Shown: positions 6,822 through 14,835, counted from the first letter of the stretch. The stretch is 29,388 nt of DNA from 2011-GWA2-47-8b sp964361325 (GCA_964361325.1 CAYHZT010000003.1:1-29388); one strand, 5' to 3'. Notes: generated from the letters alone by a model not told the origin. Made by a program: numbers and translations.

Positions 6822-9800
6822 AATTTTCAATCCCAATTTTTTTATTGGGATTTTTTGTTTTTAACGCACCGAGCGTTTTTGCCTACGGCGTGGGAGTGCA
6901 TGCCTTTCTGACGAAAGAAATTGTCGGTTTTTATGGCAAGAACTTTGCCAATAATATAATCAATGTAGAATTGACCCAATACCTTATTGACGGTTCGCGC
7001 TTGGAAGATAATACGCCGCGATATATTAACCACTTTTACGACCCGGTTAATAATAAGGGTTTGACTGATGGTGTGTCGGGTATGGCTTCTAAGGCTTGGG
7101 CGCAAAACGAGAAGGAGCAAACGGCGCTGTTGTATAGAATTTTTCCCCAAACCGAAGCGTCGCTGTTAACCGCCACGCAGTTGGAGAAAATCCAGCCGAT
7201 TTTCCATCAGGACGATTTTACCTGGCAAAAAGCCATTGATTTATACGCTAAGGGCGAGATTGAGCAGGCGTTTTTTGCTCTGGGCCACATTCTGCATTTG
7301 ATTGAGGACGCGTCGGTGCCGGACCATACGCGAAATGACGCCCATCCGCCATTTGACGGCGGCGGGAGTCCTTATGAAAATTGGACGGCAAAATTTAATT
7401 TGGAAAATCCCGACAAGGAATTAACGACTAGGCTGAATGGCAAGAAGCCGATTCTTGCGGATACTTTGGATTCCTATTTTGACGCAATGGCTAGCTACTC
7501 AAATAATAATTTTTATAGTAAGGATTCTATAAAAAATTATGATTTGCCCAAGCCGGATTACGTTAAGCAAGATACTAATAATTATTATTATGGTTTTAAA
7601 AATAATAGCGATGGAATGTATCGTTTAGTAGTGGTGAAGAACTATACGGGCAAATACGACTGGTACAAAGACAACGAACTTTTATTGTTTGGCTCGGCAG
7701 TAGATAATGCAATGCAGGACTATTGGTCCCGTCTTTCCGTCAAAGCTGTTCAATACGGCGCCGGTGTCGTTGACCTGTTTTTCAAAGAAGCGGCGACGGC
7801 GCGCGATGAGTATCTCGCGTCGCAGCTAAAGCGGCCGATGTTTGCCAGGATTATTGACGCGGTGGGAGCGTTATTTTCCGGCGAAAATGTCAAAACTATA
7901 GATGAAGTGGTTTATGAGGCCAGCGTTTCTGCGGCGGATATTTCTCCGAAATCATCACAAGAGTCCGCTTCGAGTCAATCAAAAGAACAACAGAAAAAAC
8001 CGGCGCCCGTCGCGGAGAATTTGAGCGGTTCGATTTCATCTACTCTGGGCAGCGCCGAAGAGCCCACCGTAAGTGGTTCGGCTCCGTTCACTACAAGCAG
8101 CGATTCACCTTTCCAATTTTGTTCTTTCAACACGTCCAAAACGCCGACGCATCAGAATTTAATAATTAATGAAGTGGCTTGGATGGGAACTGTAAATAGC
8201 GCGAATGATGAATGGATGGAATTTAAAAATATTTCAGGCGGAGATATTGATTTGGACGGGTATCAGGTAATCGACCTCGGCGAGCAAATCAAAATTCAGT
8301 TAACAGGAAAGCTTCCGGCTGGCGGATTTTATCTCTTAGAAAGAACCGATAATACTTCCGTTCCGGAAATTGCCGCGGACCAGATCTATGTTGGGGCTTT
8401 GGCTAATACCGGAGAAGGATTGCGACTTTTCAACAAGGATTGCGGTTTAATTGACGAAGTTTTTGCCGCACCTGATTGGCCAGCCGGCGATAACGCCTAC
8501 AAAAAAACAATGGAGCGCGCCGCGGATTTTTCTTGGCGCAATTACAGCGGCGACCCTTCGGCAAGCTCAGGGCAAGTCATTTACGGAACGCCGAAAGCGG
8601 AAAATAGTCCCGGTACGATGCCGGTCAATAATAGCAGCGGGGGAGCTTCTTCCGTGGCAGGTTCGACAAGTTCACCGCAAGTAAATCAAAACAGCGAAAA
8701 TCAATCAGCTGAATCATCGAATCCGCCTAATAGCCAATCAACCGCGGAATCCAATTCAACAGTCAGCGAGCCGGCTAGAGTTTTAATCAGCGAAATTTTA
8801 TTTGACGCGGACGGTTCCGATGACGGCAAGGAATTTATTGAACTGTACAATTCTGGCGAACAGGCGGCGGATATTTCTAGTTGGTCCATTCAGCACGTTT
8901 CTTCCTCTGGCAGTGTTACTAAGAAAAATTTTGAATCCGGGGACGCCGTAGCGCCAAAAAGTTTCTTTTTGATTTGGTTAGGCGTGAACGCAAGCGCCGA
9001 TATGACATGGTCCAATAGTTTAAGCAACACTAGCGCGACAATTTATTTGGTTGATAATACGACATTTGTTTCCACGACCAGCTTGCCGGTTTCAGTTGAC
9101 ACGGTGAGTTACAACGTTGCCGGTCTGTCAGGATTTTTAGCGGGACAAAGTTTGGAGAGAAAAGCGCTATCGGGCGGCGCCTGCATATCGGCGCAAAATA
9201 ACGGCGAGTTTCTAGGAAATGGATGCGATTCCGGAAATATCGGTGATTGGGAATTACGCGCCACTCCCAATCCACAAAATACCGGAAATCTTCCGGAGCC
9301 GCGGCCGGCTCCTGAAGCGGTTGAGAATTTCAATGCTGAGACCTCGCAACTCAGCATTAATTTTAGTTGGAACGCTATTAGTCCTCTCGTCTACGAACTT
9401 CAAAACATCAGTGACTCCGCGAACCCGGTGATTATTGCAAAAACTTCCGGCGCAACTTCAACGCTCGCCATCAAAGAAATCGGCCGCGAATACAAATTTT
9501 CAATACAAGCAACCGACCAAGACGGATTAAAATCTCCCATAATTGAAAAAACCGTTTCTGTTCCGAGCTTTTTTTCGGGATTGGATTTTTACCGTTTCTT
9601 AGATGGACCGGATGGATATCGACTGGATTTGCATTATAACGCCTATCCATTCGTGCCTAATGATTTTGGTCATGGCGGATATAAAATCATTGTTTTCTAT
9701 CTGAATAAAGAAGTATCGGAAGTCCCGGAAACTTTAGCTACCGCGATGAACTGGCAACCGGATGCGTCCGTCGGGGCTCTTAATATTCAGTACCATGCCT

Positions 9801-10423
9801 GCGCCGGAGGAAATCTTATAAGATTTTCACTGATTTTGCCCGATACTCAAGGCAATTGCGGTACCGATGGCGGAGTGATGAACTCGGCGTTGGATTTTAA
9901 ATTACTGGAAGACAATCATTTGCTGCTTACCGCTATTGATAGTAATAATTTTTCCGCAACGGATTATTTAACCGCCGCCTTTTACGTTTTTTATTATTCC
10001 GGCGGAGGCAGTCAAGGTTTCAAATTGACAGCCGTAGACAATACAAAACATTTTTTCCAGACGGATGCTCCGGTTAATCAACCGCCGACAATTTTGGGAA
10101 ATCTTTTGATTGAAGGATATAACGAGGCCGATCACAGGGTAACGATTTCTTTCGATCCCTCCACCGATCCCGACGGTTTAGATCGTTTTATTGAATATGG
10201 ATATAATTTTTCCAATGCTACCGGCACCGAACCGGTTTTCAATGAAAATCCGTGGGCTCAAGCCGGTTTTGATGCCGTTGCAGGCACGGAACCCAACCAT
10301 GAATATAGACTACATACGCGCGTCTTAATTAACCCCGAATTAACTTACACCTTCGGATTTCGCACCAGAGACGAATACGGTAATTATTCTCCGATAGCGA
10401 CAATCGGGCCTTACAAGCCTTAG
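6800..10423 (+). CDS. Secreted protein: zinc phospholipase C-like domain plus two lamin-tail domains
   Basis: 1207 residues. A signal peptide ends near VFA-28. The N-terminal domain (about 29-350) resembles the zinc-dependent phospholipase C / S1-P1 nuclease fold: GVHAFLTKEI (His34), YLIDGSRLEDN, INHFYD, and LGHILHLIEDASVPDHTRND with the His/Asp ligand cluster, then SPYENW. After a Ser/Pro-rich linker come two lamin-tail domains (NLIINEVAWMGTVNSANDEW and ARVLISEILFDADGSDDGKE), a fibronectin-like segment and C-terminal beta-rich parts. It is probably exported and binds or cleaves a surface or environmental substrate such as lipid or nucleic acid. An in-frame palindromic insert encodes PSASSGQ in the first lamin-tail region. 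No other start gives the signal peptide. Confidence 0.82.
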   Translation: MENRRYLKFSIPIFLLGFFVFNAPSVFAYGVGVHAFLTKEIVGFYGKNFANNIINVELTQYLIDGSRLEDNTPRYINHFYDPVNNKGLTDGVSGMASKAWAQNEKEQTALLYRIFPQTEASLLTATQLEKIQPIFHQDDFTWQKAIDLYAKGEIEQAFFALGHILHLIEDASVPDHTRNDAHPPFDGGGSPYENWTAKFNLENPDKELTTRLNGKKPILADTLDSYFDAMASYSNNNFYSKDSIKNYDLPKPDYVKQDTNNYYYGFKNNSDGMYRLVVVKNYTGKYDWYKDNELLLFGSAVDNAMQDYWSRLSVKAVQYGAGVVDLFFKEAATARDEYLASQLKRPMFARIIDAVGALFSGENVKTIDEVVYEASVSAADISPKSSQESASSQSKEQQKKPAPVAENLSGSISSTLGSAEEPTVSGSAPFTTSSDSPFQFCSFNTSKTPTHQNLIINEVAWMGTVNSANDEWMEFKNISGGDIDLDGYQVIDLGEQIKIQLTGKLPAGGFYLLERTDNTSVPEIAADQIYVGALANTGEGLRLFNKDCGLIDEVFAAPDWPAGDNAYKKTMERAADFSWRNYSGDPSASSGQVIYGTPKAENSPGTMPVNNSSGGASSVAGSTSSPQVNQNSENQSAESSNPPNSQSTAESNSTVSEPARVLISEILFDADGSDDGKEFIELYNSGEQAADISSWSIQHVSSSGSVTKKNFESGDAVAPKSFFLIWLGVNASADMTWSNSLSNTSATIYLVDNTTFVSTTSLPVSVDTVSYNVAGLSGFLAGQSLERKALSGGACISAQNNGEFLGNGCDSGNIGDWELRATPNPQNTGNLPEPRPAPEAVENFNAETSQLSINFSWNAISPLVYELQNISDSANPVIIAKTSGATSTLAIKEIGREYKFSIQATDQDGLKSPIIEKTVSVPSFFSGLDFYRFLDGPDGYRLDLHYNAYPFVPNDFGHGGYKIIVFYLNKEVSEVPETLATAMNWQPDASVGALNIQYHACAGGNLIRFSLILPDTQGNCGTDGGVMNSALDFKLLEDNHLLLTAIDSNNFSATDYLTAAFYVFYYSGGGSQGFKLTAVDNTKHFFQTDAPVNQPPTILGNLLIEGYNEADHRVTISFDPSTDPDGLDRFIEYGYNFSNATGTEPVFNENPWAQAGFDAVAGTEPNHEYRLHTRVLINPELTYTFGFRTRDEYGNYSPIATIGPYKP
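6829..6861 (+). terminator. Terminator-like hairpin inside the signal-peptide coding region
   Basis: AATCCCAAT (6829-6837), a T6 loop, ATTGGGATT (6844-6852), then TTTTTGTTTTT. It lies just after the stop at 6821 and inside codons 10-18 of the next gene. Only three G-C pairs, so strength is uncertain; it could attenuate expression of the large secreted protein. Confidence 0.5.
8554..8576 (+). repeat. In-frame palindromic element, copy 1
   Basis: CCCTTCGGCAAGCTCAGGG followed by CAAG, encoding PSASSGQ. The same element occurs at 23218-23240 and, inverted, at 27604-27627. I recall it as a dispersed REP-like repeat. Confidence 0.85.
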
Positions 10424-10824
10424 TTTTTCGGGCAGGTAGCGCCGGAGTCAACGAGTTTTTCGGCGACGGCTTCGGTAATTTGCTTTAAAAAAGTCGGATC
10501 GTCGTTGAGTTTCGTAATTTCCGCGACTATTTCTTTAGTGCGTTCTACCGCCTTTATGGCTTTCTCGGGAGCGCTGACGCTTGCCTCAATCGTTTGTTGA
10601 ATAGTGTTGAGAGTAGAATCTAATTCTTTCAAAAGCGCGGTACGTTTATATTCCGGGGTGGCAAAAATATCCTCCGCCGCTTTTTTCACCTCTGCCGGCA
10701 ACAGGGGGCTGTTGGAAATGTATGCGAGGCCTTTTTCTTTGATGCTATCGGGGGCGAAATAAAAAGCGATACTTGCCACCACGAGTAATACTACTAAAGC
10801 TACAAGCGTTTTTATTGCGCCCAT
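10420..10824 (-). CDS. Membrane-anchored helical hypothetical protein
   Basis: 134 residues: an N-terminal membrane helix (about 4-26, TLVALVVLLVVASIAFYFA) and a long, mostly helical charged tail (LDSTLNTIQQTIEASVSAPE, ERTKEIVAEITKL) that may form a coiled coil. A single Cys lies near the C-terminus. Its stop overlaps the stop of the convergent 1207-residue gene by 4 bp, leaving no room for a terminator. A TATAAT box lies 9 nt before the ATG, without Shine-Dalgarno sequence. Family not recognised. Confidence 0.72.
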   Translation of the reverse strand: MGAIKTLVALVVLLVVASIAFYFAPDSIKEKGLAYISNSPLLPAEVKKAAEDIFATPEYKRTALLKELDSTLNTIQQTIEASVSAPEKAIKAVERTKEIVAEITKLNDDPTFLKQITEAVAEKLVDSGATCPKN

Positions 10825-10833
10825 TATCCCTTT

Positions 10834-10843
10834 ATTATAGAAT
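10834..10843. promoter_or_regulatory. Overlapping divergent -10 boxes
   Basis: On the minus strand TATAAT (10839-10834) lies 9 nt before the start at 10824. On the plus strand TAGAAT (10838-10843) lies 7 nt before the ATG at 10851. The boxes share two base pairs, so polymerase can serve only one direction at a time. Confidence 0.55.
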
Positions 10844-10850
10844 ATTACCT

Positions 10851-11438
10851 ATGACAATAAAAACTATTTTAATGATTCTGGCGTTATCCACGGTTATCGT
10901 CATGGGTATTTATTTTTTAGGTCAGAAAGGGGATATTGCCAAAAGCGATCAATCGGGTACAGTAAATCAAATGGACACCGTGACTCTTAAAACCAACTAC
11001 GGGACAATCAAGATTAGGTTATATTCCGATGACGCTCCTAAAACAGTGGAGAATTTTACCACGCTCGCGAAAAAAGGATTTTATGACAGTCTGACTTTCC
11101 ACCGTGTTATTAAAACTTTCATGATTCAAGGTGGTGATCCGAACGGTAACGGCACCGGCGGGCCGGGTTACCAATTTAAAGATGAATTGAATCCAGACAC
11201 GCTGTCGGCGAAAGAGGGTTACGTTAAAGGCGTAGTGGCGATGGCGAATGCCGGTCCGAACACCAACGGCAGTCAATTTTTTATCATGGTTAATAATGTG
11301 CCGCTGCCGTATAGCTATACGATTTTCGGAAAAGTTATTGAGGGACAGGAAGTCGCCGATAAAATCAGCCAGCTTCCGACAGACCAAAACGACAAACCGC
11401 TTACGCCGGTTGTGATTGACTCAATTACTTTGCAGTAG
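10851..11438 (+). CDS. Cyclophilin-type peptidyl-prolyl isomerase, membrane-anchored
   Basis: 195 residues. An N-terminal hydrophobic helix (about 4-22) anchors it, so it should act outside the membrane on exported proteins. The cyclophilin domain follows: TVENFTTLAKKGFYDSLTFH, then RVIKTFMIQGGDPNGNGTG, then GVVAMANAGPNTNGSQFFIM, with the catalytic Arg after FH and the FMIQGGDP core. The usual active-site Trp loop is replaced by PLPYSYTIFGKV. The start at 10851 follows a -10 box by 7 nt; an in-frame codon at 10773 lies inside the divergent gene and is not used. Confidence 0.92.
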   Translation: MTIKTILMILALSTVIVMGIYFLGQKGDIAKSDQSGTVNQMDTVTLKTNYGTIKIRLYSDDAPKTVENFTTLAKKGFYDSLTFHRVIKTFMIQGGDPNGNGTGGPGYQFKDELNPDTLSAKEGYVKGVVAMANAGPNTNGSQFFIMVNNVPLPYSYTIFGKVIEGQEVADKISQLPTDQNDKPLTPVVIDSITLQ

Positions 11439-11479
11439 CATAATACCGTTAGAACTTTGCCATTGAAGGAGTGCCGACT

Positions 11480-11797
11480 ATGGAACGCCTGTCTTTTTTC
11501 TTGGCGAGATATCACTTAGCTGTTTTAACTGTTTTTGGCGTCCTAGTTTTCGTGCTCATCTCTTTAATATTTCGTTTTTTAGGCACTTCTTTGAAGCTGT
11601 GGAGCGCCGTCGCCGCGATTTCATATTCTTTAATTTTTACAATGGTGCTTTCGATAGTCATCAAGCGAATTGAAGCGCGAGCGTTTAATAAAGTTTCCAA
11701 ACGATTGTTAAAGTATAGGAGCCGTACCCGTCCGGTTCATCGGGGGAGTCTTGATGATTTGAATGATGAGGAAATTAATTGCCGATTAAGGAGATAG
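11480..11797 (+). CDS. Small two-helix membrane protein
   Basis: 105 residues with two hydrophobic segments (about 13-34 and 40-60) and a basic C-terminal tail (RLLKYRSRTRPVHRG). The start is the ATG at 11480, with GAAGGAG ending 8 nt upstream; a GTG at 11471 overlaps that ribosome-binding site. The next gene starts 2 nt after this stop with its Shine-Dalgarno sequence in the last codons, forming a two-gene operon. No family recognised. Confidence 0.7.
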   Translation: MERLSFFLARYHLAVLTVFGVLVFVLISLIFRFLGTSLKLWSAVAAISYSLIFTMVLSIVIKRIEARAFNKVSKRLLKYRSRTRPVHRGSLDDLNDEEINCRLRR

Positions 11798-11799
11798 TA

Positions 11800-12024
11800 A
11801 TGGAAGAAAAATTACCGGTTTATGTCGGCGATAAGTTACGCTGTGACCATTGCGGAAGGATATTTGCAATAAATGATCCGGTTTTGGTTGACGTTGACGA
11901 AACGCGGGGCTCGATTTTTTGCCATAACGACACGGGACTCGGCTATGAGTGTCTGATTAATTGGTGTCTTTTAAATAAAGCAACGGTAAATGCCAATGCA
12001 ATGCGTTATCACGGCAATACGTAA
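11800..12024 (+). CDS. Small Cys-rich hypothetical protein
   Basis: 74 residues with LRCDHCGRIF (CxxC), then IFCHNDTGLGYECLINWC, so five cysteines and several His that could bind one zinc ion. The start ATG at 11800 has AAGGAG 6 nt upstream; a longer frame to 11779 overlaps the previous gene. It is co-transcribed with the two-helix membrane protein. Unknown function; possibly a zinc-binding regulator. Confidence 0.7.
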   Translation: MEEKLPVYVGDKLRCDHCGRIFAINDPVLVDVDETRGSIFCHNDTGLGYECLINWCLLNKATVNANAMRYHGNT

Positions 12025-12036
12025 TTTTTCAAATAA

Positions 12037-12062
12037 AATCCCCTGATTTAAATCAGGGGATT
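12037..12062. terminator. Terminator overlapping the stop of the minus-strand kinase gene
   Basis: A 26-bp perfect palindrome, AATCCCCTGATTT / AAATCAGGGGATT. On the minus strand it runs into TTATTT; its sequence encodes the last codons and stop of the gene at 12048. It can also stop the plus-strand operon ending at 12024. Confidence 0.8.
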
Positions 12063-12644
12063 ACTATTTCTCAAAGGTACGATGAATTTTTCGTAAAAAT
12101 CTTCGACTTGCTTTCGATAATCTTCCAAAGAACCGTCATTAGTGATGGCAAAATCGGCCAGCGAACCTATATCGTCAATAAATCTTTCCGTCTGCGCGTC
12201 ATCCTCCTCTATGAATTTTTCAATGGTTTTTTCGGCGTCGCCTGATTTTTCGTTGCGGGCTTTGATGCGTTCATAGCGGATTTTCGGATCGGTCTTGATA
12301 TAAACCATGAGGCCGTTTGGCAACCGGCGGATCATTTCCTCGTCGTAATGCCAACGCACGCCGTCGGCAATTTTTATTTCATTTTTGTCAGTTTCCAGTT
12401 TTTTCTGCATACCTAGTGTGACAGCTCCTGGCTTTCGCGCGTCGAGCCATTTGGCAAGTTCTTGCAGGTTTTCCCGGCTTGGCAGAATTTCGTAATAATT
12501 CAACGTTTCTCGCAGAGCGTCTGAAAAACGCGGGCCGCCAATACTTGGGAAATACATGTTTTTCGCGCAAGCCTCTCGCAATAATTTAGGAAACGTTCCT
12601 TTTCCGGCGCCGGGTTTGGCTACTAGGCCAATGATGATATTCAC
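12048..12644 (-). CDS. P-loop nucleotide kinase-like ATPase
   Basis: 198 residues. Walker A is GLVAKPGAGKGTF near the N-terminus, of the GxxGxGKG form shared by adenylate-kinase-type and dephospho-CoA-kinase-type enzymes. Later features: IADGVRWHYDEEMIRRL and VYIKTDPKIRYERIKARNEK, where R-x(n)-R lid residues are expected. It may be a nucleoside monophosphate or dephospho-CoA kinase or a UPF0200-like ATPase; the substrate is not clear. The start is GTG at 12644 with AAAGGAGG 5 nt upstream. It is divergent from trmH. Confidence 0.75.
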   Translation of the reverse strand: MNIIIGLVAKPGAGKGTFPKLLREACAKNMYFPSIGGPRFSDALRETLNYYEILPSRENLQELAKWLDARKPGAVTLGMQKKLETDKNEIKIADGVRWHYDEEMIRRLPNGLMVYIKTDPKIRYERIKARNEKSGDAEKTIEKFIEEDDAQTERFIDDIGSLADFAITNDGSLEDYRKQVEDFYEKFIVPLRNSNPLI

Positions 12645-12669
12645 TGATGCCTCCTTTTAAAGAACTGCC

Positions 12670-12678
12670 TGCTATAAT
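12670..12678 (+). promoter_or_regulatory. Extended -10 promoter (TGC-TATAAT), leaderless
   Basis: TGC precedes TATAAT (12673-12678), which ends 6 nt before the ATG at 12685. No Shine-Dalgarno sequence. Confidence 0.65.
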
Positions 12679-12684
12679 ATAAAA

Positions 12685-13164
12685 ATGTTGGTCATTTTAC
12701 AAGGCACTCGGAGCATCCATAATGTCGGCTCAATTTTTCGCACAGCCGATGCCGCCGGAGTCGAAAAAATTTATCTGTGCGGCATTACCCCGTCGCCACT
12801 TGATCGCTTCGGCAATGTTAGGCCGCAATTTTCCAAAGTTGCTCTGGGAGCGGAAAAATCGGTGGCTTGGGAGCAATGTCGTTCGGCAATCGGTTTAATA
12901 AATAAATTTAAAAAAGAAGGCTACAAAATTTTAGCCGTCGAGCAATCTCCCCGTTCAATTCCTTACTACAAATACTCTGCTACGACGCGTCATAGCAGAG
13001 TGGCGTTAGTTCTCGGAAATGAGATAAAGGGATTGTCGCCGGCAATTCTTAAGAAAGCGGATCGGATTTTGGAAATTCCAATGAGGGGCGCGAAAGAATC
13101 TCTGAACGTGGCGGTGGCTTTTGGAATAGTAGTTTTTGATTTACTATTTAGACATCGCTCATGA
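12685..13164 (+). CDS. TrmH/SpoU-family RNA 2'-O-methyltransferase
   Basis: 159 residues of the SPOUT knot-fold family that methylates ribose of tRNA or rRNA with S-adenosylmethionine. Motif 1: SIHNVGSIFRTADAAGV (with Asn and Arg). Motif 2: ALVLGNEIKGLSPAIL. Motif 3: IPMRGAKESLNVAVAFGI. The target nucleotide is not clear. Between the central strand and motif 2 the protein carries YSATTRHSR, encoded by a 28-bp near-perfect palindrome that looks inserted. Probably leaderless; its stop overlaps the DUF192 start (ATGA). Confidence 0.92.
   Translation: MLVILQGTRSIHNVGSIFRTADAAGVEKIYLCGITPSPLDRFGNVRPQFSKVALGAEKSVAWEQCRSAIGLINKFKKEGYKILAVEQSPRSIPYYKYSATTRHSRVALVLGNEIKGLSPAILKKADRILEIPMRGAKESLNVAVAFGIVVFDLLFRHRS
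12974..13001. repeat. 28-bp near-perfect palindrome within trmH
   Basis: ACTCTGCTA (12974-12982) pairs with TAGCAGAGT (12993-13001), and the centre GACGCGTC is itself a palindrome; only 12983/12992 mismatch. It is read in frame. It shares ACTCTGCT with the tandem repeat at 1134-1153. Confidence 0.8.
13145..13164 (+). repeat. 20-bp string shared with the start region of rpe
   Basis: TATTTAGACATCGCTCATGA here and TATTTAGACATTGCTCATGA at 17336-17355 differ at one base. In both places the ATG in it is the start codon of the following gene. Confidence 0.7.
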
Positions 13165-13616
13165 AAAAGATTTTTTCTGCTATCGGCATTTTTCTAATCA
13201 CGGCCATCGTCGCTGTGGTGACTTTTATAATTAGCGGCGAAAAAGGGAAGCAATTGCCGACGAGAACCGTCACGATTGGCGAAAGAACGATGAACGTGGA
13301 AATTGCGGATACCGTTGCCAGTCGAATCACGGGTTTATCCGGCCGAGGGTTTATGGGCGAGGACGAGGGTATGTTTTTTATTTTTCCGGACTCTACGATT
13401 CAGAAATTTTGGATGAAAGGTATGAAATTTCCCATTGATATTATTTGGATAAACGGCGATAAAGTTATTGGTATGGTGATGGGAGCAAAACCGGAAACCG
13501 GATTGGATTATACTATTTATAGTTCGCCGGAACCGGCGGATAAGGTTTTAGAAATTAACGCCGGATTGACGCAAAAGTTTGGAATTAAAATCGGCGACAT
13601 AGTCTTATTTAAATAA
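13161..13616 (+). CDS. DUF192 protein, membrane-anchored
   Basis: 151 residues. One N-terminal membrane helix (about 4-24) is followed by a DUF192 domain (PF02643): VEIADTVASRITGLSGR, then GMFFIFPDSTIQKFWMKGMK with FPIDIIWIN, and VLEINAGLTQKFGIKIGD at the end. The family is widespread and of unknown biochemical role. Translation is coupled to trmH by a 4-bp ATGA overlap. Confidence 0.9.
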   Translation: MKKIFSAIGIFLITAIVAVVTFIISGEKGKQLPTRTVTIGERTMNVEIADTVASRITGLSGRGFMGEDEGMFFIFPDSTIQKFWMKGMKFPIDIIWINGDKVIGMVMGAKPETGLDYTIYSSPEPADKVLEINAGLTQKFGIKIGDIVLFK

Positions 13617-13637
13617 GCATTCTAAGTTGATTGGATA

Positions 13638-14828
13638 ATGAAACAGGAAAGTAAAAATCGGTCGCGAAACCCGTTTTTCATCGGCTTGATTAGTTTTTTT
13701 GGCGGAATCAGTCAGGATATTTTTCTGCCTATTTTGCCGCTCTACCTTTCCGGCGTTTTGGGTTTTGGAAAAGAAATTATCGGCTTAGCTGAAGGATTCG
13801 TTACCAGCAGCGCCAGTATTTTTAAAATAGTTTCCGGTTTTTTATCGGATAAATTCCGCAAATCTAAACCAATAGTATTTGCCGGATACTTTATTTCTTT
13901 GATAAGCCGTCCATTACTTGCTCTGACCAGTTCGGTTTTCGGCGTTATCGGTCTGCGCTTACTGGATGGTATTGGCAAAGGCGTCAAGGATTCGGCAAAG
14001 GATGTTTTGATCGCCGAGTCCACTTCGGCCGGGAGCCGCGGCCGGGGATTTGGGATAGTGCGCGCTCTTGATACTTTCGGATCGGTAGTCGGGCCGATTC
14101 TCCTATTTGGCCTTCTATATTTGTTGCGCGACAATGATTTGAAATACCGCTACATCTTTTTTCTGACAGCAATTCCCTTGACCTTCACTTTATTGATTCT
14201 TTGGATTTTCGTAAAAGAAGTTCCGAGCGTAGAAAAAATTTCCCAGCCGGTGCTTTCACTCAAACTGCCGAAACGTTTTTATATTTTTATGGCGATTATG
14301 ACAATTTTTGCGATTGGCAATTCTTCCGATGCTTTTCTGATTTTGCGCGCCCAGGATGTCGGAGTGAGTTTTCTCGTTATTCCGCTTGTCTATGCCTTAT
14401 TTAATTTTTTCTACGCTTCCGCCTCGATTCCTTTAGGAAGTTTATCCGACAAAATCGGCAGGGAAAAAGTGATATTGATCGGCTGGCTTTCTTTCGCGCT
14501 CGCTTATCTTGGTTTCGGGCTCGCGAACCAGAGCTGGCAAATTTGGCTACTTTTCGCTTTTTATGGAATCTACTATGCCACTACCGAAGGAGTGGCCAAA
14601 GCTTTCGTTGCCGATCTTACCACTTCGGAACATCGCGGCCGGGCTTACGGCATTTATAATTCCGTTGTCGGATTAGCTGCCTTGCCGGCCAGTTTTATTG
14701 CCGGATTGTTGTGGGAAAAATTTGGACCGCAAGTGCCATTTTATTTTGGGTCGGCAATAGCGGCCTTCGCGGTTGTAGCGTTATTTGTGTTTACGCGTTT
14801 TAACGCCCGAAAAGTCTCTGTGATATAA
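13638..14828 (+). CDS. Major facilitator superfamily transporter
   Basis: 396 residues with about 12 hydrophobic segments. MFS motif A appears in the first half (GFLSDKFRKSKP) and again in the second half (GSLSDKIGREKV). The stretch RLLDGIGKGVKDSAKDVLIA with RGFGIVRALDTFGSVVGP is typical of a bacterial MFS branch with a conserved Gly-Lys-Gly and Arg-Gly-x-x-Phe-Gly pattern. Substrate unknown. It lies 21 nt after the DUF192 gene. The -10 box for gap overlaps its last codons and stop. Confidence 0.92.
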   Translation: MKQESKNRSRNPFFIGLISFFGGISQDIFLPILPLYLSGVLGFGKEIIGLAEGFVTSSASIFKIVSGFLSDKFRKSKPIVFAGYFISLISRPLLALTSSVFGVIGLRLLDGIGKGVKDSAKDVLIAESTSAGSRGRGFGIVRALDTFGSVVGPILLFGLLYLLRDNDLKYRYIFFLTAIPLTFTLLILWIFVKEVPSVEKISQPVLSLKLPKRFYIFMAIMTIFAIGNSSDAFLILRAQDVGVSFLVIPLVYALFNFFYASASIPLGSLSDKIGREKVILIGWLSFALAYLGFGLANQSWQIWLLFAFYGIYYATTEGVAKAFVADLTTSEHRGRAYGIYNSVVGLAALPASFIAGLLWEKFGPQVPFYFGSAIAAFAVVALFVFTRFNARKVSVI

Positions 14829-14829
14829 T
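14821..14829 (+). promoter_or_regulatory. Extended -10 promoter (TGA-TATAAT) for gap, leaderless
   Basis: TGA then TATAAT (14824-14829), ending 6 nt before the ATG at 14836. It overlaps the stop codon of the transporter gene. Confidence 0.65.
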
Positions 14830-14835
14830 AAACAA

